DNA of 64,000 nt from Terfezia claveryi (GCA_015179025.1 WHUX01000033.1:360846-424845); one strand, 5' to 3'. Numbered from the stretch's first letter, positions 10,617 to 21,173 are shown. The notes: generated from the sequence alone by a model not told the origin. Translations and numbers: made by a program.

Positions 10617-11999
10617 AGACGGTACAGCCAAGTTGTTTAGTAAACTTGGTGTGTTTTTGAGTGTCCAAAGGCTTGGTGAATACATCAGCTAGGTTTTGAG
10701 TAGTTTCTATATATTCAATAGAAAACTTGTTATTTAGGAGACATTCCCAGACATAGTGGTAGTGAATATCAATGTATTTTGAATGCTGTGAAATGATAGT
10801 ATGGTGGAAAAGGTCTATGGTAGCGGTATTGTCACACTTCAAGGTAACTGGTACCTTGATATTGAGTTCCTTCATTCTAATGATATACCAGCTGGCCTGT
10901 CTGGCGGTTGTAGACAGAGCCATGTATTCCACTTCTGTTGTAGAGGTTGAGACAGAATGCTGCTTGTTAGATTACCAGGAAATAAGACAGGAACCTAATA
11001 GGAAACAATAGCCTTGCCATAAGTACCGAGTATCCTAACAATTACTATAACTGGCATCAGAAAAACCATTGAGAGACAAAGGACTAGAAATGCACGAATA
11101 AGAGAGACCAAGAGAATGAGTTCCAGAAAGATAACGAAATACCCATTTAATAGCTTAATGATGAGTTGCCAAAGGATGTGAACAAAACTGAGAGAGGACA
11201 GAAACAGCATGAGCAAGATCAGGGCGAGTATAGGTAACTAAATATACATCAGGAAAGAAAATAGTTTGTCTCTAGTGTCTCTAGAGACAGTAATGCCACT
11301 GGAGACAAGGTGTGTCTCCATGATTGACAGAATGTCTTCCAGTGTCTCCAGGAGACACTGGGAGACACTGGGAGACTCATAAGAGACACTCAGGAGACAC
11401 TTAGGAGATACAAAAAACACAAAAGACACAAGAGACAACCCTGTCTCCTAGAGACACCACCTGGTATCCCAATGCCACTTTTTTCTTGCTGATGTATGAG
11501 AGACCCAAGTTGTTGTTAATAGAGAATGGTATCAACAGCAGGTTCATCAAGTAATGCTTTGAAGAGTTTAATATGAGGATCCAGTAGTGTTTTAACTAGA
11601 TTAAGATTCTGCATATTAAAGCATTCAAGTAGTTGGTTAATGTATAGCTACTATTTAAGCATGATGTCTTTTGAAGATTGCTGAACTTCAAATCCAAGTA
11701 ACCAGTAAAGGGGACCTTTAACCATTATAGTAAACTGAGCTTTGAGTCTAGTTACTAGAGTGTCAAGGTCTTGTCTAACTCCAACAATAGTTAAATCGTC
11801 AATATATACTATAATAATAGTCTTCTGACCATTATAAAAATATATAAAAATGTATGGATCAAAGTGTAGTGCATAGATGATAGTTTTTTATACTATTTGA
11901 GTGGTGCTTGCTTCAACCTATAGAAGGCTTTCTTGAGAAGAAGAATCTTACCATCAAGACCAATACTTGAGGGGGTACTATCTAGATTTCTTCTTCCAA
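10615..11999 (-). pseudogene. Ty1/copia pol: RT and RNase H, disrupted
   Basis: C-terminal half of a copia polyprotein on the minus strand. RNase H (10615-10932) reads YMALSTTARQASWYI, KCDNTATIDL, HSKYIDIHYHYVWE and QNLADVFTKPL, all copia hallmarks. The upstream block (10995-11246) contains VTYTRPDLAHAVSVLSQF and the GFSDASY motif. RT (11495-11999) contains VYIDDLTIVG (the YVDD-type active site), LLGFEVQ and FYRLKQAP. Many stops and frameshifts break it. The RT is split by a 248-bp MITE at 11247-11494. It stops abruptly at the inverted-repeat element beginning at 12000. Confidence 0.9.
11247..11494. mobile_element. TA-flanked MITE with GTCTC iterons (CATCAG ends)
   Basis: A 248-bp non-coding element with inverted ends CATCAGGAAAGAAAATAG and CATCAGCAAGAAAAAAG, flanked by TA on both sides (11245-11246 and 11495-11496). 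Removing it with one TA joins copia RT in frame as GSLIYLVTYTRPD, which fixes both boundaries. The interior is packed with GTCTC/GAGAC pentamers in both orientations. TA duplication suggests a Tc1/mariner-like mobiliser, though the transposase is unknown. Confidence 0.88.
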
Positions 12000-12919
12000 C
12001 ATCAGCAAAAATTTTCTTACGTTGCAGCGCGCCCGCAAGCATTACAACGGCAATTTGTCTTTTTGACGTTGTCTGCTTTGCCAATGCTCTGCACTGCAGT
12101 TCCTCCTTATGTACGTTACCAACTACATTGCGTGCACATTCTCATTTTTCTTTATAAGTTGGCTCAACGTCGTTCCCAATGCCATATTTTCTTCCAATTT
12201 GTTCCTAACGAGCTCTCTCTACACATCATGTCCATTGTCTATATCTTAAGTATTCCTGACCCTTTAGCTAAACACTACTAATACTTTCTCTACCAGAACT
12301 ACAATTCTATCGGACAACTACAATCCTATCGGACCACTACAATCCAGTCTATTACCGACCGAATCCAGTCTATTACTGACCGAATCCAGTCTATTACCGA
12401 CAGGATCCAGTCTATTTACAGACACAAAGTCAATGTTCATGTTTACCATATGCAGCTATTTCCTCCACCGTACTAGGTGGTGCCAATACCTGGAGGAGCT
12501 CAAACCCGACGCCACAGGGATAATTGCAACACCAGCTATTAGCTGATTGTTAGTGCAGTGTCAATGACAACAGTTAGGAGGGGGTATTGTGCCTTCAGAT
12601 GGTTACAGGTAATGAGCTTGCAATTACAACATGAGGAGGAACTAGTCTGCCTTCTGAAGGTCACAAGTAATAGGCTCGCAATCATAATGTTGAGTTGGGT
12701 GAAAGAGTGTTAGAAGCGGATGTGTGAAGAGGAAGACGTTGGGAATGGGGCACACAACGCCCGATTGCATATTGTGAGAGTGCGAGACGAGATTGAATTG
12801 TAAGTATCAGCGTTGTAGGAAGTGCGTTATATGAGAGAGATCTTGTTGTAACGCGGAGTTTTGCAAATTGGCGTTGTGTGCACGCCGTGCACACAACGCA
12901 AGCTAAAATCTTTCTGATG
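12000..12919. mobile_element. CATCAG-ended inverted-repeat element, 920 bp
   Basis: Ends are inverted repeats of about 30 bp: left CATCAGCAAAAATTTTC then TTACGTTG; right (reverse complement) CATCAGAAAGATTTTAG then CTTGCGTTGTGTGC. The right side is followed by TA; the left is preceded by AA, so one target base may have mutated. CGTTG/GTGTGC words recur inside. No transposase ORF. Internal repeats: a 20-bp unit containing GAATCCAGTCTATTA at 12341-12420, and a duplicated block near 12590-12700. Copia sequence lies on both sides, but in opposite orientations. Confidence 0.75.
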
Positions 12920-13536
12920 TACCTTATTCTGCTCTACAAGAGAAGACACCTTATGCGGCTATATATAATAAATGACCTTCTATAGAACACCTTCAACCAT
13001 TCTATACTAAGTGCTATGTTACGATCCCTGAACCACAGTAGGGTTTTGGATCTAAACTAGAGCCACGAGCACTTGAAGGTCACTTAATCAGATTTATTGG
13101 TAAATCTTTAGTTTGAGTTTTTATTCTATCTAAGAGAAGAGTTGATACAGCTCGTATTGGAAATGTCCAGTTTATACCTGCAGATTATACACCATCTACT
13201 TCCATCAAGTTAGATCTACCAGCTTCAGTATCAACATCACCTTCTGCTATTGTACCCCCTAAGTTACTTTCAACTCAGGCAGTACCATTCTCACCAGTAT
13301 CATCTACACATTCAACTCTACAACCAACAAGTTCTTCTACCTTTACTATTCCTGGAGCATTTGAAGATGATGATTACATTACCTCGACTATTGACTCTAT
13401 ATCTTCTTTAACTCCACAAGCTAAAACTTCTTCCAATATATTACCCTCAACTCAGTTACCTTTATCGTCTATGGAGCCCCTATTGTTAGGAAAACGCAAA
13501 TGCATTCACACCCAACTACATAATAAAGCCGGAGTA
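12920..13536 (+). pseudogene. Ty1/copia pol fragment (integrase to RT linker)
   Basis: Plus-strand copia polyprotein piece in a single frame with stops. It reads ALQEKTPYAAIYNK, stop, PSIEHLQPFYTKCYVTIPEP, stop, then GSKLEPRALEGHLIRFIGKS, and RRVDTARIGNVQFIP. This is the typical tail of the integrase core. A Ser/Thr/Pro-rich linker follows to a stop near 13536. Internal stops are TGA, TAG and TGA. Orientation is opposite to the RT piece at 10615-11999, so an inversion or two separate copies must be invoked. Confidence 0.85.
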
Positions 13537-14275
13537 TACTAGATAATTTCCACCGGAACTATAAGGATTTCATGCAAGATGCAGCTTGTTTTTCTGTATC
13601 TACTTGAGCGAATATGAATTTTTCTAATCCAGCAATGATGAGGTTTGACATTTGCGGGCGTACCGCTTGAGCTTTTTCTGCTAACGACACATTTTATCCA
13701 GGAGCTTGATTTGCCTATTCTCTACGTAGACTAAGCGAATAATAGGTTTGTTGAGGATTTTCCCACTCGAGTTCCACATTTGGGGGTATTCTCGCTTTTC
13801 CCACTTGCGAGATATCCGATCCTGTCCATTTCTCTCTTCCGCCGGTCTATAGAATTAACTTGTACGTACCTACCTTAAATCCAACCAGGTTTCTGGTTGG
13901 CTCATCATCGGGGGCCGCATATCTGTAGTAAGTTTTTTTGTTTTTAATTTAGAAAAAAGATGATTTTCTTCTCTCCCATATTGAAATGTATCATCATTAC
14001 CCGGAACCATCCATCCTCTCCGGTTCAGGCTCTTGCCTTGCAATCAAACACTACGTACAGCGCATGCATTATTCCTTTGACTCTCATACGGTATCGCTCT
14101 CTGTTACCGATCAAGCACCTACAAACTTTATTCGTAAACCCTACAAATTCATTTCATGTTATGACATTCCGGATATGTATTACATTTACCCTGCCTCTTG
14201 CATAATTGCACAGTAATTAGAAGGAACTGTGGCACAGGGTCCCTGGGTGGGTACAACCCTCATCTGTAAATAGAA
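13537..14275. other. Unassigned sequence
   Basis: No gene, RNA or clear repeat recognised. Two overlapping plus-strand ORFs near 13960-14216 are short and show no family features. Confidence 0.3.
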
Positions 14276-14390
14276 TTTTATTATCTTTTTTATTTTTTTT
14301 ATTTTTTATTTTTATTATTATTTTTTTTTAATACTAGTTACTCCTATGCGGCCCCGATGGGGGGCCATGAGGATCTGTGAATAAAGGTTT
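14276..14390 (-). mobile_element. LINE 3' tail remnant
   Basis: T-rich run (14280-14331, the poly-A on the minus strand) followed by AATACTAGTTACTCCTATGC and GGCCCCGATGGGGGGCCATG, the reverse complement of the LINE B-type 3' end (GGGCTGCATAGGAGTACT). Diverged, no coding part. Confidence 0.65.
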
Positions 14391-14999
14391 TACATGTCCA
14401 TAGTCGTCGTCCCAGATTATTTGTACTCCATGCGAGCATAAAATTACGCAAAAGGGATATACCGGTAGATATCGTATCGGAAGCATACGCTATGTTTTCA
14501 GGCGTTTTTTCTTCTTTTTTTTTTTTAAGGGAAGCTTGCAGTTTTATTCGGGTTATGCGAACCTACACCAAGAGACCATAACAAACTTTCCTCTAAAGGT
14601 CTACCGGTATGTATTATTACCAAAGTTCTTCGTTCTGAATTACCATTACCATGATTATAAATCACTAGCTATATTGCTGGACTGAATATAAGTAATATTT
14701 TTATTAAAAAAAATTCAAGGACTACTTCTTGCTTATACGTGACGGAGGTTTGCCAAGACACACCTTTTGCAACCTTCTTTAATTCACTCCGCAAACACAC
14801 GTGTCTCCTCCCCACGTCCAAAATCTGTATCGACTGCCGCCTCGTAAGGCACCCGCGAATATCCAGTGCAAACTAGAATAGCGAATATCGGGTGTTCTTC
14901 TTCCGAGTGCTTGTTGTCGTCTTCGAAACTTTTAAGTGACACGCGTTCACTTATCGAGCCTATGGTTGCATCGTCGCGTATCTGGCGTGACCCCGCGCG
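14391..14999 (+). promoter_or_regulatory. Presumed promoter/5' region of FunK1 gene
   Basis: Non-coding interval before the FunK1 ATG. It becomes CpG-rich and repeat-free near 14800-14999, unlike the AT-rich transposon sequence to the left. No TATA box or intron signal is convincing. Confidence 0.35.
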
Positions 15000-17606
15000 A
15001 TGACCCGTACTCGTGTCAGGCGTACTTCACTCCCAAACCACGATTCCTTACATCACGAAAATGAACCCTACGTCCACCATTCTTCCACCAAACGTCCGCA
15101 ACTTTCAGATCCACCGGCTGCCTTGGCACGCCGCTCTCCTGAAATCAGTGCCGCCATGCCCGCACGTCCGGAGACTCCACCGCCCGTAGGAATGGCAAAA
15201 AGCGCTCCAGCAACATACCCAGCAATTCGCTATCACTCGACCCCCATTAAACGCAAGGCATGCAGCATTCCCCTTGCCCTCCTCCCCATGGATGGTGGTT
15301 CCGGTTCCACAGGCAAACGACGCCGCCTCACCTCCCAGGTGTCGCCGCTCCTACATGAAGAATTGTACGGACGGTGGTATAGTTACGCCTATTTCCTCGC
15401 AGACTTTGTACATCATGGCCCATGGGCCTTGAGTGACGAACGAGCTATCAATTCTCTGGCACTTCTATCCCAGGCTACGCCGACTAAGGGCATCACATAT
15501 GACCCAACAAACGATAGTTATTCCTGTACACCACCGGGCTTTGTAGATGCAGTGTTCCCGGACTGGTTTTGTGATTTCGGGAATACCATTCTTCGCGTGT
15601 CCCAGGTTAATGCCGGGGTGGATCATAATTCGACTGCTCATAGCGCTATCGGCAATATTGGTGCCATACTTCCCATGGTTGGTGATTCTGCATTGTTAGC
15701 CGATATCACAAATTATGAGCCGACCGCACAGTGCCCAAACGAACATATGCAGAGGGGTCCAACTTCTGGGTCCCCAGATACGAAGTCAAATGAACGCAGG
15801 CAAAACGGTCTGAATCCTGGGTTGCCGGGTACAAACAAATCTCCTTCCGGTCCGGGGGAGCTTTCCTGGGTTTCATGCCGCACCTCTACTTTGCACGGCT
15901 TGGGAAAGCCTCAGATCCGTCCTGACTTCGTGCTGACCAGCAATTCAATTGAAACCACCTGGAGTAACATCTTGGTTGTGGGCGAACATCACTCTACCGG
16001 TAAGACTGAGGAAACGGCCAAACTCCAACTTGCCTCGTACGTGGAACAGGTGTTCATTGCGCAGCCATTCCGTTTGGCAATCATTGGAATCTTAACCTCA
16101 AACACGAGCCCAACTCTGAGACTTTGGAGATTCGATAGAGCTGGTGCGGTTGGTTCGCTGAAGCTTAATTATTCGTCGACTGCTAGCCCTGGTGACCTGA
16201 CCGCGGTTGTTCAGTGTCTGTATTCGCTGGCGACAACGCAATTACAAGGAACATGGTTTCACACCAAAAGCGTCTCCTGGATAGGTCCAAAGCAACCAGA
16301 TTGGTGCACGGTGGGGCCTACGAATCAAGAACATGCCAAAGAAAGAGTTTTTCTCAACGAAAAAATCTTCACTGCCGGGGGACTCGCCAGTCGTGGCACC
16401 ACTGTTTGGAAAGGTATCCTGAAAGGAACTGGAAAAGTTGTTGCAGTAAAATATAGCTGGCAGAGCACTAAGCGCACCTCGGAGGCGAAGAACTACTCTG
16501 TTGCCCACTCAAAAGGTGTTGTTGGCCTACCAGAGCTTGTCTCACACGATGAATACGAGAGCGTTTCTACAAATGTACGCAGAGGGGTAACCCCTTGTAC
16601 TTTGTGTGACCCTCACAATCCTACATCTGCTGAAAAGTCCGCTGTTGACGCATACGCCTTGTCTGCCATAGGCTGCGATCGCACCTTCACCCGCCTTGTG
16701 CTAGGGACAGTCGGGAGGCCAATCTCAGATTCCTCACTCTCAGCCCTGGAGATTGCTCGCAGCCTACTTGCCGGCGTCATCGCCCACGCCTCGTTATTCT
16801 TCCAGGGTGGCATACTCCACCGAGATGTGTCAATAAACAACATCATCGCCATCCCTTCGCCGCTGGCTACAGTACCTAGCACTCCCCCAACCATCGACGG
16901 ACAATTTCTCTACACTCCTGGCACTGATCTCTACGGCTGCATCATCGACCTTGACTACGCGATCGTCGTAACGGAGCAAAACACTTTGGGAATACCTGAG
17001 CGAACAGGAACATATCCGTTCATAGCCATAGACATCCTCCGAGGTACGGCAACTCACAGGTATAGACATGACCTGGAAAGCTTTCTGTATGTTCTTCTTT
17101 GGGTTGCATGCTACCCAGTTGTCGCTTCTCAGTCTACCGCGCGACCGGCATCCCCACATGATAAACGTAAGCGAGAGCGCTGGCCACCCCACGACCCTCT
17201 CTGTGCCTGGAGCTGTGAGAGCGAGTTAACAGTTGCGGCCATCAAGTTCTCGAATATTGTAGGCCAGGAAGATATTTTTGAAGAGTTGCTGGAGCGGTTT
17301 CGGCCAGGTTTTGAGACATTTAAGTTAGCAGCAAGGGAGATAAGGTTGGCCCTGTGGGAATTTCATGATACTGGGATTTGTACTTTGCAAACAGAGAGTC
17401 CAGGGACCGAGGTGGGTCCTGCTGGAGAACGGCAGGGGCGGGCGCGGGCGTCTAAGAAACCCAAGGGCCTGGGTGCTGAGGACGTGAGGACTGGAGTTAG
17501 CAATTGGGTGGGGTTTTGCGACTTTAAAGCTATTTTGGAGGAGTTGGTGAATGGCTTGGAGGAGGAAGCAACGGGGACTAACGATCCATCTACCGATGAT
17601 CTGTGA
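15000..17606 (+). CDS. FunK1-type protein kinase, 868 aa
   Basis: Fungus-specific FunK1 serine/threonine kinase, intact and intronless. After a Pro/Arg-rich N-terminus and a FunK1-specific region (about residues 100-440), the kinase fold begins with the loop GGLASRGTTVWKG (about 458-470) and VAVKY (Lys484). The catalytic loop is HRDVSINN (Asp609, Asn614). The metal-binding motif is DLD (650-652) rather than DFG, as is common in FunK1. The activation segment reads RTGTYPFIAIDIL, followed by the family hallmark YRHDLESFLYVLLWV. All catalytic residues are present, so activity is plausible. Target and role of FunK1 kinases are poorly known. The ATG at 15000 gives the full family length; no upstream in-frame start is needed. 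It is the only long undamaged gene here, yet it is surrounded by transposons, as multicopy FunK1 genes often are. Confidence 0.95.
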   Translation: MTRTRVRRTSLPNHDSLHHENEPYVHHSSTKRPQLSDPPAALARRSPEISAAMPARPETPPPVGMAKSAPATYPAIRYHSTPIKRKACSIPLALLPMDGGSGSTGKRRRLTSQVSPLLHEELYGRWYSYAYFLADFVHHGPWALSDERAINSLALLSQATPTKGITYDPTNDSYSCTPPGFVDAVFPDWFCDFGNTILRVSQVNAGVDHNSTAHSAIGNIGAILPMVGDSALLADITNYEPTAQCPNEHMQRGPTSGSPDTKSNERRQNGLNPGLPGTNKSPSGPGELSWVSCRTSTLHGLGKPQIRPDFVLTSNSIETTWSNILVVGEHHSTGKTEETAKLQLASYVEQVFIAQPFRLAIIGILTSNTSPTLRLWRFDRAGAVGSLKLNYSSTASPGDLTAVVQCLYSLATTQLQGTWFHTKSVSWIGPKQPDWCTVGPTNQEHAKERVFLNEKIFTAGGLASRGTTVWKGILKGTGKVVAVKYSWQSTKRTSEAKNYSVAHSKGVVGLPELVSHDEYESVSTNVRRGVTPCTLCDPHNPTSAEKSAVDAYALSAIGCDRTFTRLVLGTVGRPISDSSLSALEIARSLLAGVIAHASLFFQGGILHRDVSINNIIAIPSPLATVPSTPPTIDGQFLYTPGTDLYGCIIDLDYAIVVTEQNTLGIPERTGTYPFIAIDILRGTATHRYRHDLESFLYVLLWVACYPVVASQSTARPASPHDKRKRERWPPHDPLCAWSCESELTVAAIKFSNIVGQEDIFEELLERFRPGFETFKLAAREIRLALWEFHDTGICTLQTESPGTEVGPAGERQGRARASKKPKGLGAEDVRTGVSNWVGFCDFKAILEELVNGLEEEATGTNDPSTDDL

Positions 17607-17859
17607 GGTTTGTAGTTATATAGGGTATAGAGGTGAGTCGTGTTAGAGCAAGGCACTACCTAATTGTCTTATGTTATTATGGAGCAGCTTTGGGGCGGAA
17701 ATTTGTAGACTTCTATTGTACAGTACTCCTCAGGTCTGTCCTGTATCTGAATGTGATTTCCTCTATGATGTTTTACCGAACCTGATATCCCTATTCCATG
17801 GCAACTTCCATTCCTTGACTCGTTCATCGAAATTTGGCACAGTTGCCATATACAGTATA
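17607..17859. other. FunK1 3' flank
   Basis: About 250 bases with no second gene. It probably holds the FunK1 3' UTR and polyadenylation site, though no unambiguous signal is visible. Confidence 0.3.
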
Positions 17860-18004
17860 CTCTTGATACAAGCATACCAGATATAAGCATATATTGGGTA
17901 CAAGCATACCTCCGCCAGTTCCACATAGTAAATAAGCATATATTAAATACTTAGAATATTCTCATTTTTTGGCTTAGTCACCATACACATGCTTGTATCT
18001 AGAG
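17860..18004 (+). mobile_element. AAGCATAT-type MITE, 145 bp, complete
   Basis: Inverted ends CTCTTGATACAAGCAT (17860) and CTCTAGATACAAGCAT (complement of the right end, 18004). Interior shares long blocks with the reverse complement of 9889-10020. Non-coding. No convincing target duplication. Confidence 0.8.
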
Positions 18005-18489
18005 AAGGGCTAAACCACAAATAGGCTGTTATCGATAAGAAACTACCCCGCAGCAACACATCCCCGGCTGTGGATTTTTTTTTTTTTTTATAAATACTTA
18101 GTACTCCTATGCAGCCCCGTTAGGGGGACTATGAGGAGCCACACGGAAACCCGGTGGATTCAAGGGAAAGGCAAGTTAATCTGCCAGACCCACGCAAGGT
18201 AAATACAAACACCAAACCCGAGACGAAGCCCCATGCTGTCACTAACGGACTTAGCCGATGACACGAGAGCCTGACTGAGCTCGCTCCCCCGACTGATGAA
18301 CTGTATAACAAGAGAAGTATGAACTGATGAACTAAGACAGAACAAAGGGAACTCGTGATAATTGGAACTCGTGGACTAAAGTAAAACCTGCTCGCCAGTA
18401 GAAAAGGAAGAAATCCCGCTCAAAATGTGTCCTCATATATTCCAGTGGTGCGGAAGATTCGCTTGCCCATGCGGAGCCCGCGTGTGGAG

Positions 18490-19418
18490 TCAATGGAGTT
18501 TTGCCGAGTAGATGACCAAAGACGATTCCAGTTTGCCGGGGCTGCATAGGAGTACTAAGTATTTAAAAAAAAAAAAAAAAAAAGATTCCAGTTTGCCGAC
18601 CCTTCTTCCCTCTTGCAACAACCAGCGTATGCCTACAATTTGAACTCCCTTGTTATACTCCTCGATCCACCGGCGCATAAGACCGGGTTTGTACTTCAAT
18701 GGGGCTGCGTGAAAAACAACGGCTCCTGTTCTCATTGGTGGATCGCCCGATCGTGCGGAACGGGGGGGTTGCACGTCCGCCTTGCCTTTGCTCTTGTTGG
18801 TTGGGGTGGTGGTCGGGGGCGGTGTCGCTTTCGCAGGCGCTTTGCCCTTGTCCTTTGGTGGTTGACGCGGTGATGGTGAGGTGGTAGTGGTTGCTGCCTC
18901 TGCGTACGTGCGTGTTGGAGGTGTGTCCGTATTGGTGGAGATGCTATTGGTGGTCGGCTTCTGTACCGGAGTCGGACGTGCTGTCTGTGTGCTTGCGTCT
19001 GCTACAGGAGTTGGCGGTGCTGCGCCCATTAGGTTTATCTGTGTGGCGAAGTCTTCAGCAGCTTCTCGAATATGCTCATGTTGAAATATATCCTCGACGT
19101 CGGCACCTATGTACGTCATGATTCACAAACGGGAGGGGTCTTCCAGCAGGACATGTCCGTTGAGTAGTGCGGTGAGGGCCTTTACCGCGCCCCAACGGGT
19201 GCATGTTCTTGTTGGTGTGTTAAGTCCAGCGTGCATTGCTGCATGTGGTCAACATCGTATTTGCGGCCTAAGGCACGATTTGCCTTTACCATTTTCATGG
19301 TCCCCTCGGAGGTATTAGCAGCGGATGACAAGGGCTCAGCTGATGCTTCACTGCCCCATGGAGCTGTAAGAGCCTGCCCGTTACGGGTGAGTGGTACGCC
19401 ATTGATGAAGTCAGCCAA
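18490..19418 (-). pseudogene. LINE B ORF1 C-terminal part
   Basis: Minus-strand gag-like LINE protein. A segment at 19182-19418 has MKMVKANRALGRKYDVDHMQ. After a frame change near 19120-19180 the ORF 18490-19119 follows: an acidic N-terminal part, a Pro/Thr-rich linker with SISTNTDTPPTRTYAEAA, a basic tract (KDKGKAP), then a globular end (MRRWIEEYNKGVQIVGIRWL, GRRVGKLES). The STNTD...EA block recurs in the fragment at 40841-41059, which supports a shared LINE family. The end is interrupted by the 45-bp insertion at 18539-18583. I see no zinc knuckle. Confidence 0.7.
18539..18583 (+). mobile_element. 45-bp LINE B micro-insertion with 15-bp TSD
   Basis: Only the last 26 bases of LINE B (GGGCTGCATAGGAGTACT...) plus 19 A. 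Flanked by perfect GATTCCAGTTTGCCG copies at 18524-18538 and 18584-18598. Opposite orientation to the host LINE derivative. Without it, the host ORF1 reads on as VGKLESSLVIY. Confidence 0.95.
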
Positions 19419-20556
19419 CCCACGTCGGGGTTACTATCTGCTTATCCGCCGGACTGTGTACTTTGCACCTTGAGCAGGAGGAATACCGAAGCCCCAACTT
19501 CACCATGGCCTCCCTCATCAGCTCTCAATTTCGCTATGGGACATACTCACAGCGTTACCCGTTTTCCATAACTTATACTGGACCCGACCCAGTTACTGCC
19601 AATCTTGTTGCCAACAGTAGAGAACTATGCGGTCACAACTCCGCTATAGTATTTGCCTTTGCTCCTTAAGCCTCCGCAGGTGAACTGCGTACGCATTGCT
19701 GCGTTCATTGAGACCGACACCCGCATCCGTCCTGTCGGACCGTTACGCTGCAGTTAACCCGGAACCCCGAGCTCTTGTATGCAATGTCAGGGAACACGCG
19801 TAATGGAATTCATTACTCTAATGGTGCTCTGAACCGTACGTAACGCCTCGCCTCAAGCTGCATTTCTCAGCTCTTCGCGATGCAGAAGGTGGTACATACA
19901 AACTCCCACCATCCACCGGCGGTGTCTCGCCACCGGTCTCTATAGGTATATTACTGTGAACACTACTGCTCAATGTGAACGATTTGCAGTGGACACTATA
20001 CCAAAGATCCCCCAGTGACTAACCAATACATCACACGTACTGGAGGAAACCCCCTACGGGTAGTGCCAGCCGTGACTGTTTGTACGAGATGTGACCTGTC
20101 CGAGCCCAACCGGAATTCAACCGGACTTAACCTGGCGCACGCACCTGGTGGTGAGTCAACTGCTAGGTAATGGAGATGACTGGGGGTACTTCACTACGAC
20201 GAGTTGCTGTCTCTGCCCTTGCTCGGCTAACCGCCCCCAGGTGCATTTCGACCCCGAGGGGCCCCCACCAGGACTCGAAGGGAGGATAAGCGAGTGTAAC
20301 AGTTGAGACTATCTATGCATGAAGTAGGCCCTGAGTGGCATTTCTCCCCTTCGCAGGAACCTCTTGGGACCCGGTCGGTTGGTTTTCAGGAACACCAGTA
20401 GCCAACTGCATACTCGACGTGTATTGCACACATCGCACTCGCGCTTTTCATCTCTGCATAGGACGAGATTTCCCCGTCTTAGCATGCGAGGGGCTTGTAC
20501 GTTCCCGCAAGCACCATAATGCCTTCCCCGGGCCCTCCCCGTCAACCCAGTTATTT

Positions 20557-20949
20557 TTATTCTCCGAGATTTTGGCCAAAAATAACCAGGCTGCCGACTG
20601 GATCGGCGTCATTTCCGGTACATCGAGGTCGGCGTCGCTTTCCTGTCGTCATCACTGGAGTACTCAGCCACGGTGGCTGACTGGTGTGGCTGGGCGGGAG
20701 TAGTGGCTCTTGCCGACTGTGGATGTGCCGACTGTGGGTGAGGTGGCTGTGGGTGTCCGGTAACTGGCACCGAGTCTTGAGTGGTGGCTGTACTCGGTCC
20801 CGCTTTCCGGGGTTGTCCTTTCTCTTTCCCTTTCCTGGCATCGTTATTGGCTGCTTGGTGGTGTGGGAGTTATCTTTGGCCGTATTGGCTGGCTCTGTTG
20901 GTGTGGGTGCTCTCGCAGAATCGTCGACCAATGCCCGTGAGAGAGACAT
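20557..20949 (-). pseudogene. Possible N-terminal ORF of the LINE B derivative
   Basis: 130-codon minus-strand ORF near the element's 5' end: basic, Pro/Thr/His-rich, containing MPGKGKRKDNPGKRDR and a GKRRRPRC tract. Position and composition would suit a LINE ORF1 start, but it is not joined in frame with 18490-19418 and I recognise no domain. Confidence 0.35.
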
Positions 20950-21173
20950 TTCGGTGAGAGCGGGGAAGAAGAAGAGCGAGGAAGAGACGAAAAGCTTCAG
21001 AAGAGGGGGAAAGGGTCGCGATAGTTGTTCCCCCGAGGTCTATGTAGATATTCTTGATGTGGACAGCGAGGGCTATCTCGTGGTGCTGTCCTCTTGTCTG
21101 TAAATGCTCTGGTTGTTGAGATCCGACCAAGCGCTCGTCCTCGAAGGTTGTGTGGTGTGTCCCCGGCTGTGGA

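Larger units (their letters stand above)
18075..21159 (-). mobile_element. LINE B derivative lacking ORF2, 3.1 kb
   Basis: Flanked by the 14-bp duplication TCCCCGGCTGTGGA at 18061-18074 and 21160-21173. The poly-A end is the T-run at 18075-18089. Next come a LINE B 3' UTR (to about 18380) and ORF1-type coding sequence (18490-19418, perhaps to 20949). No endonuclease or RT is present. It therefore looks like an internally deleted, non-autonomous LINE that kept both ends. The stretch 19450-20550 is not recognised, so a more complex composition is possible. Confidence 0.7.

Noticed and set aside
16242..17192. Minus-strand ORFs inside FunK1
   Set aside because: Shadows of the intact kinase gene on the plus strand.
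18613..19121. Val/Gly/Arg-rich plus-strand ORFs
   Set aside because: Antisense of the LINE B ORF1, which has the recurring STNTD block.
20091..20306. Plus-strand ORFs in 19.1-20.7 kb as host genes
   Set aside because: They lie inside the TSD-bounded LINE derivative and show no domain; composition is irregular and stops are frequent around them.
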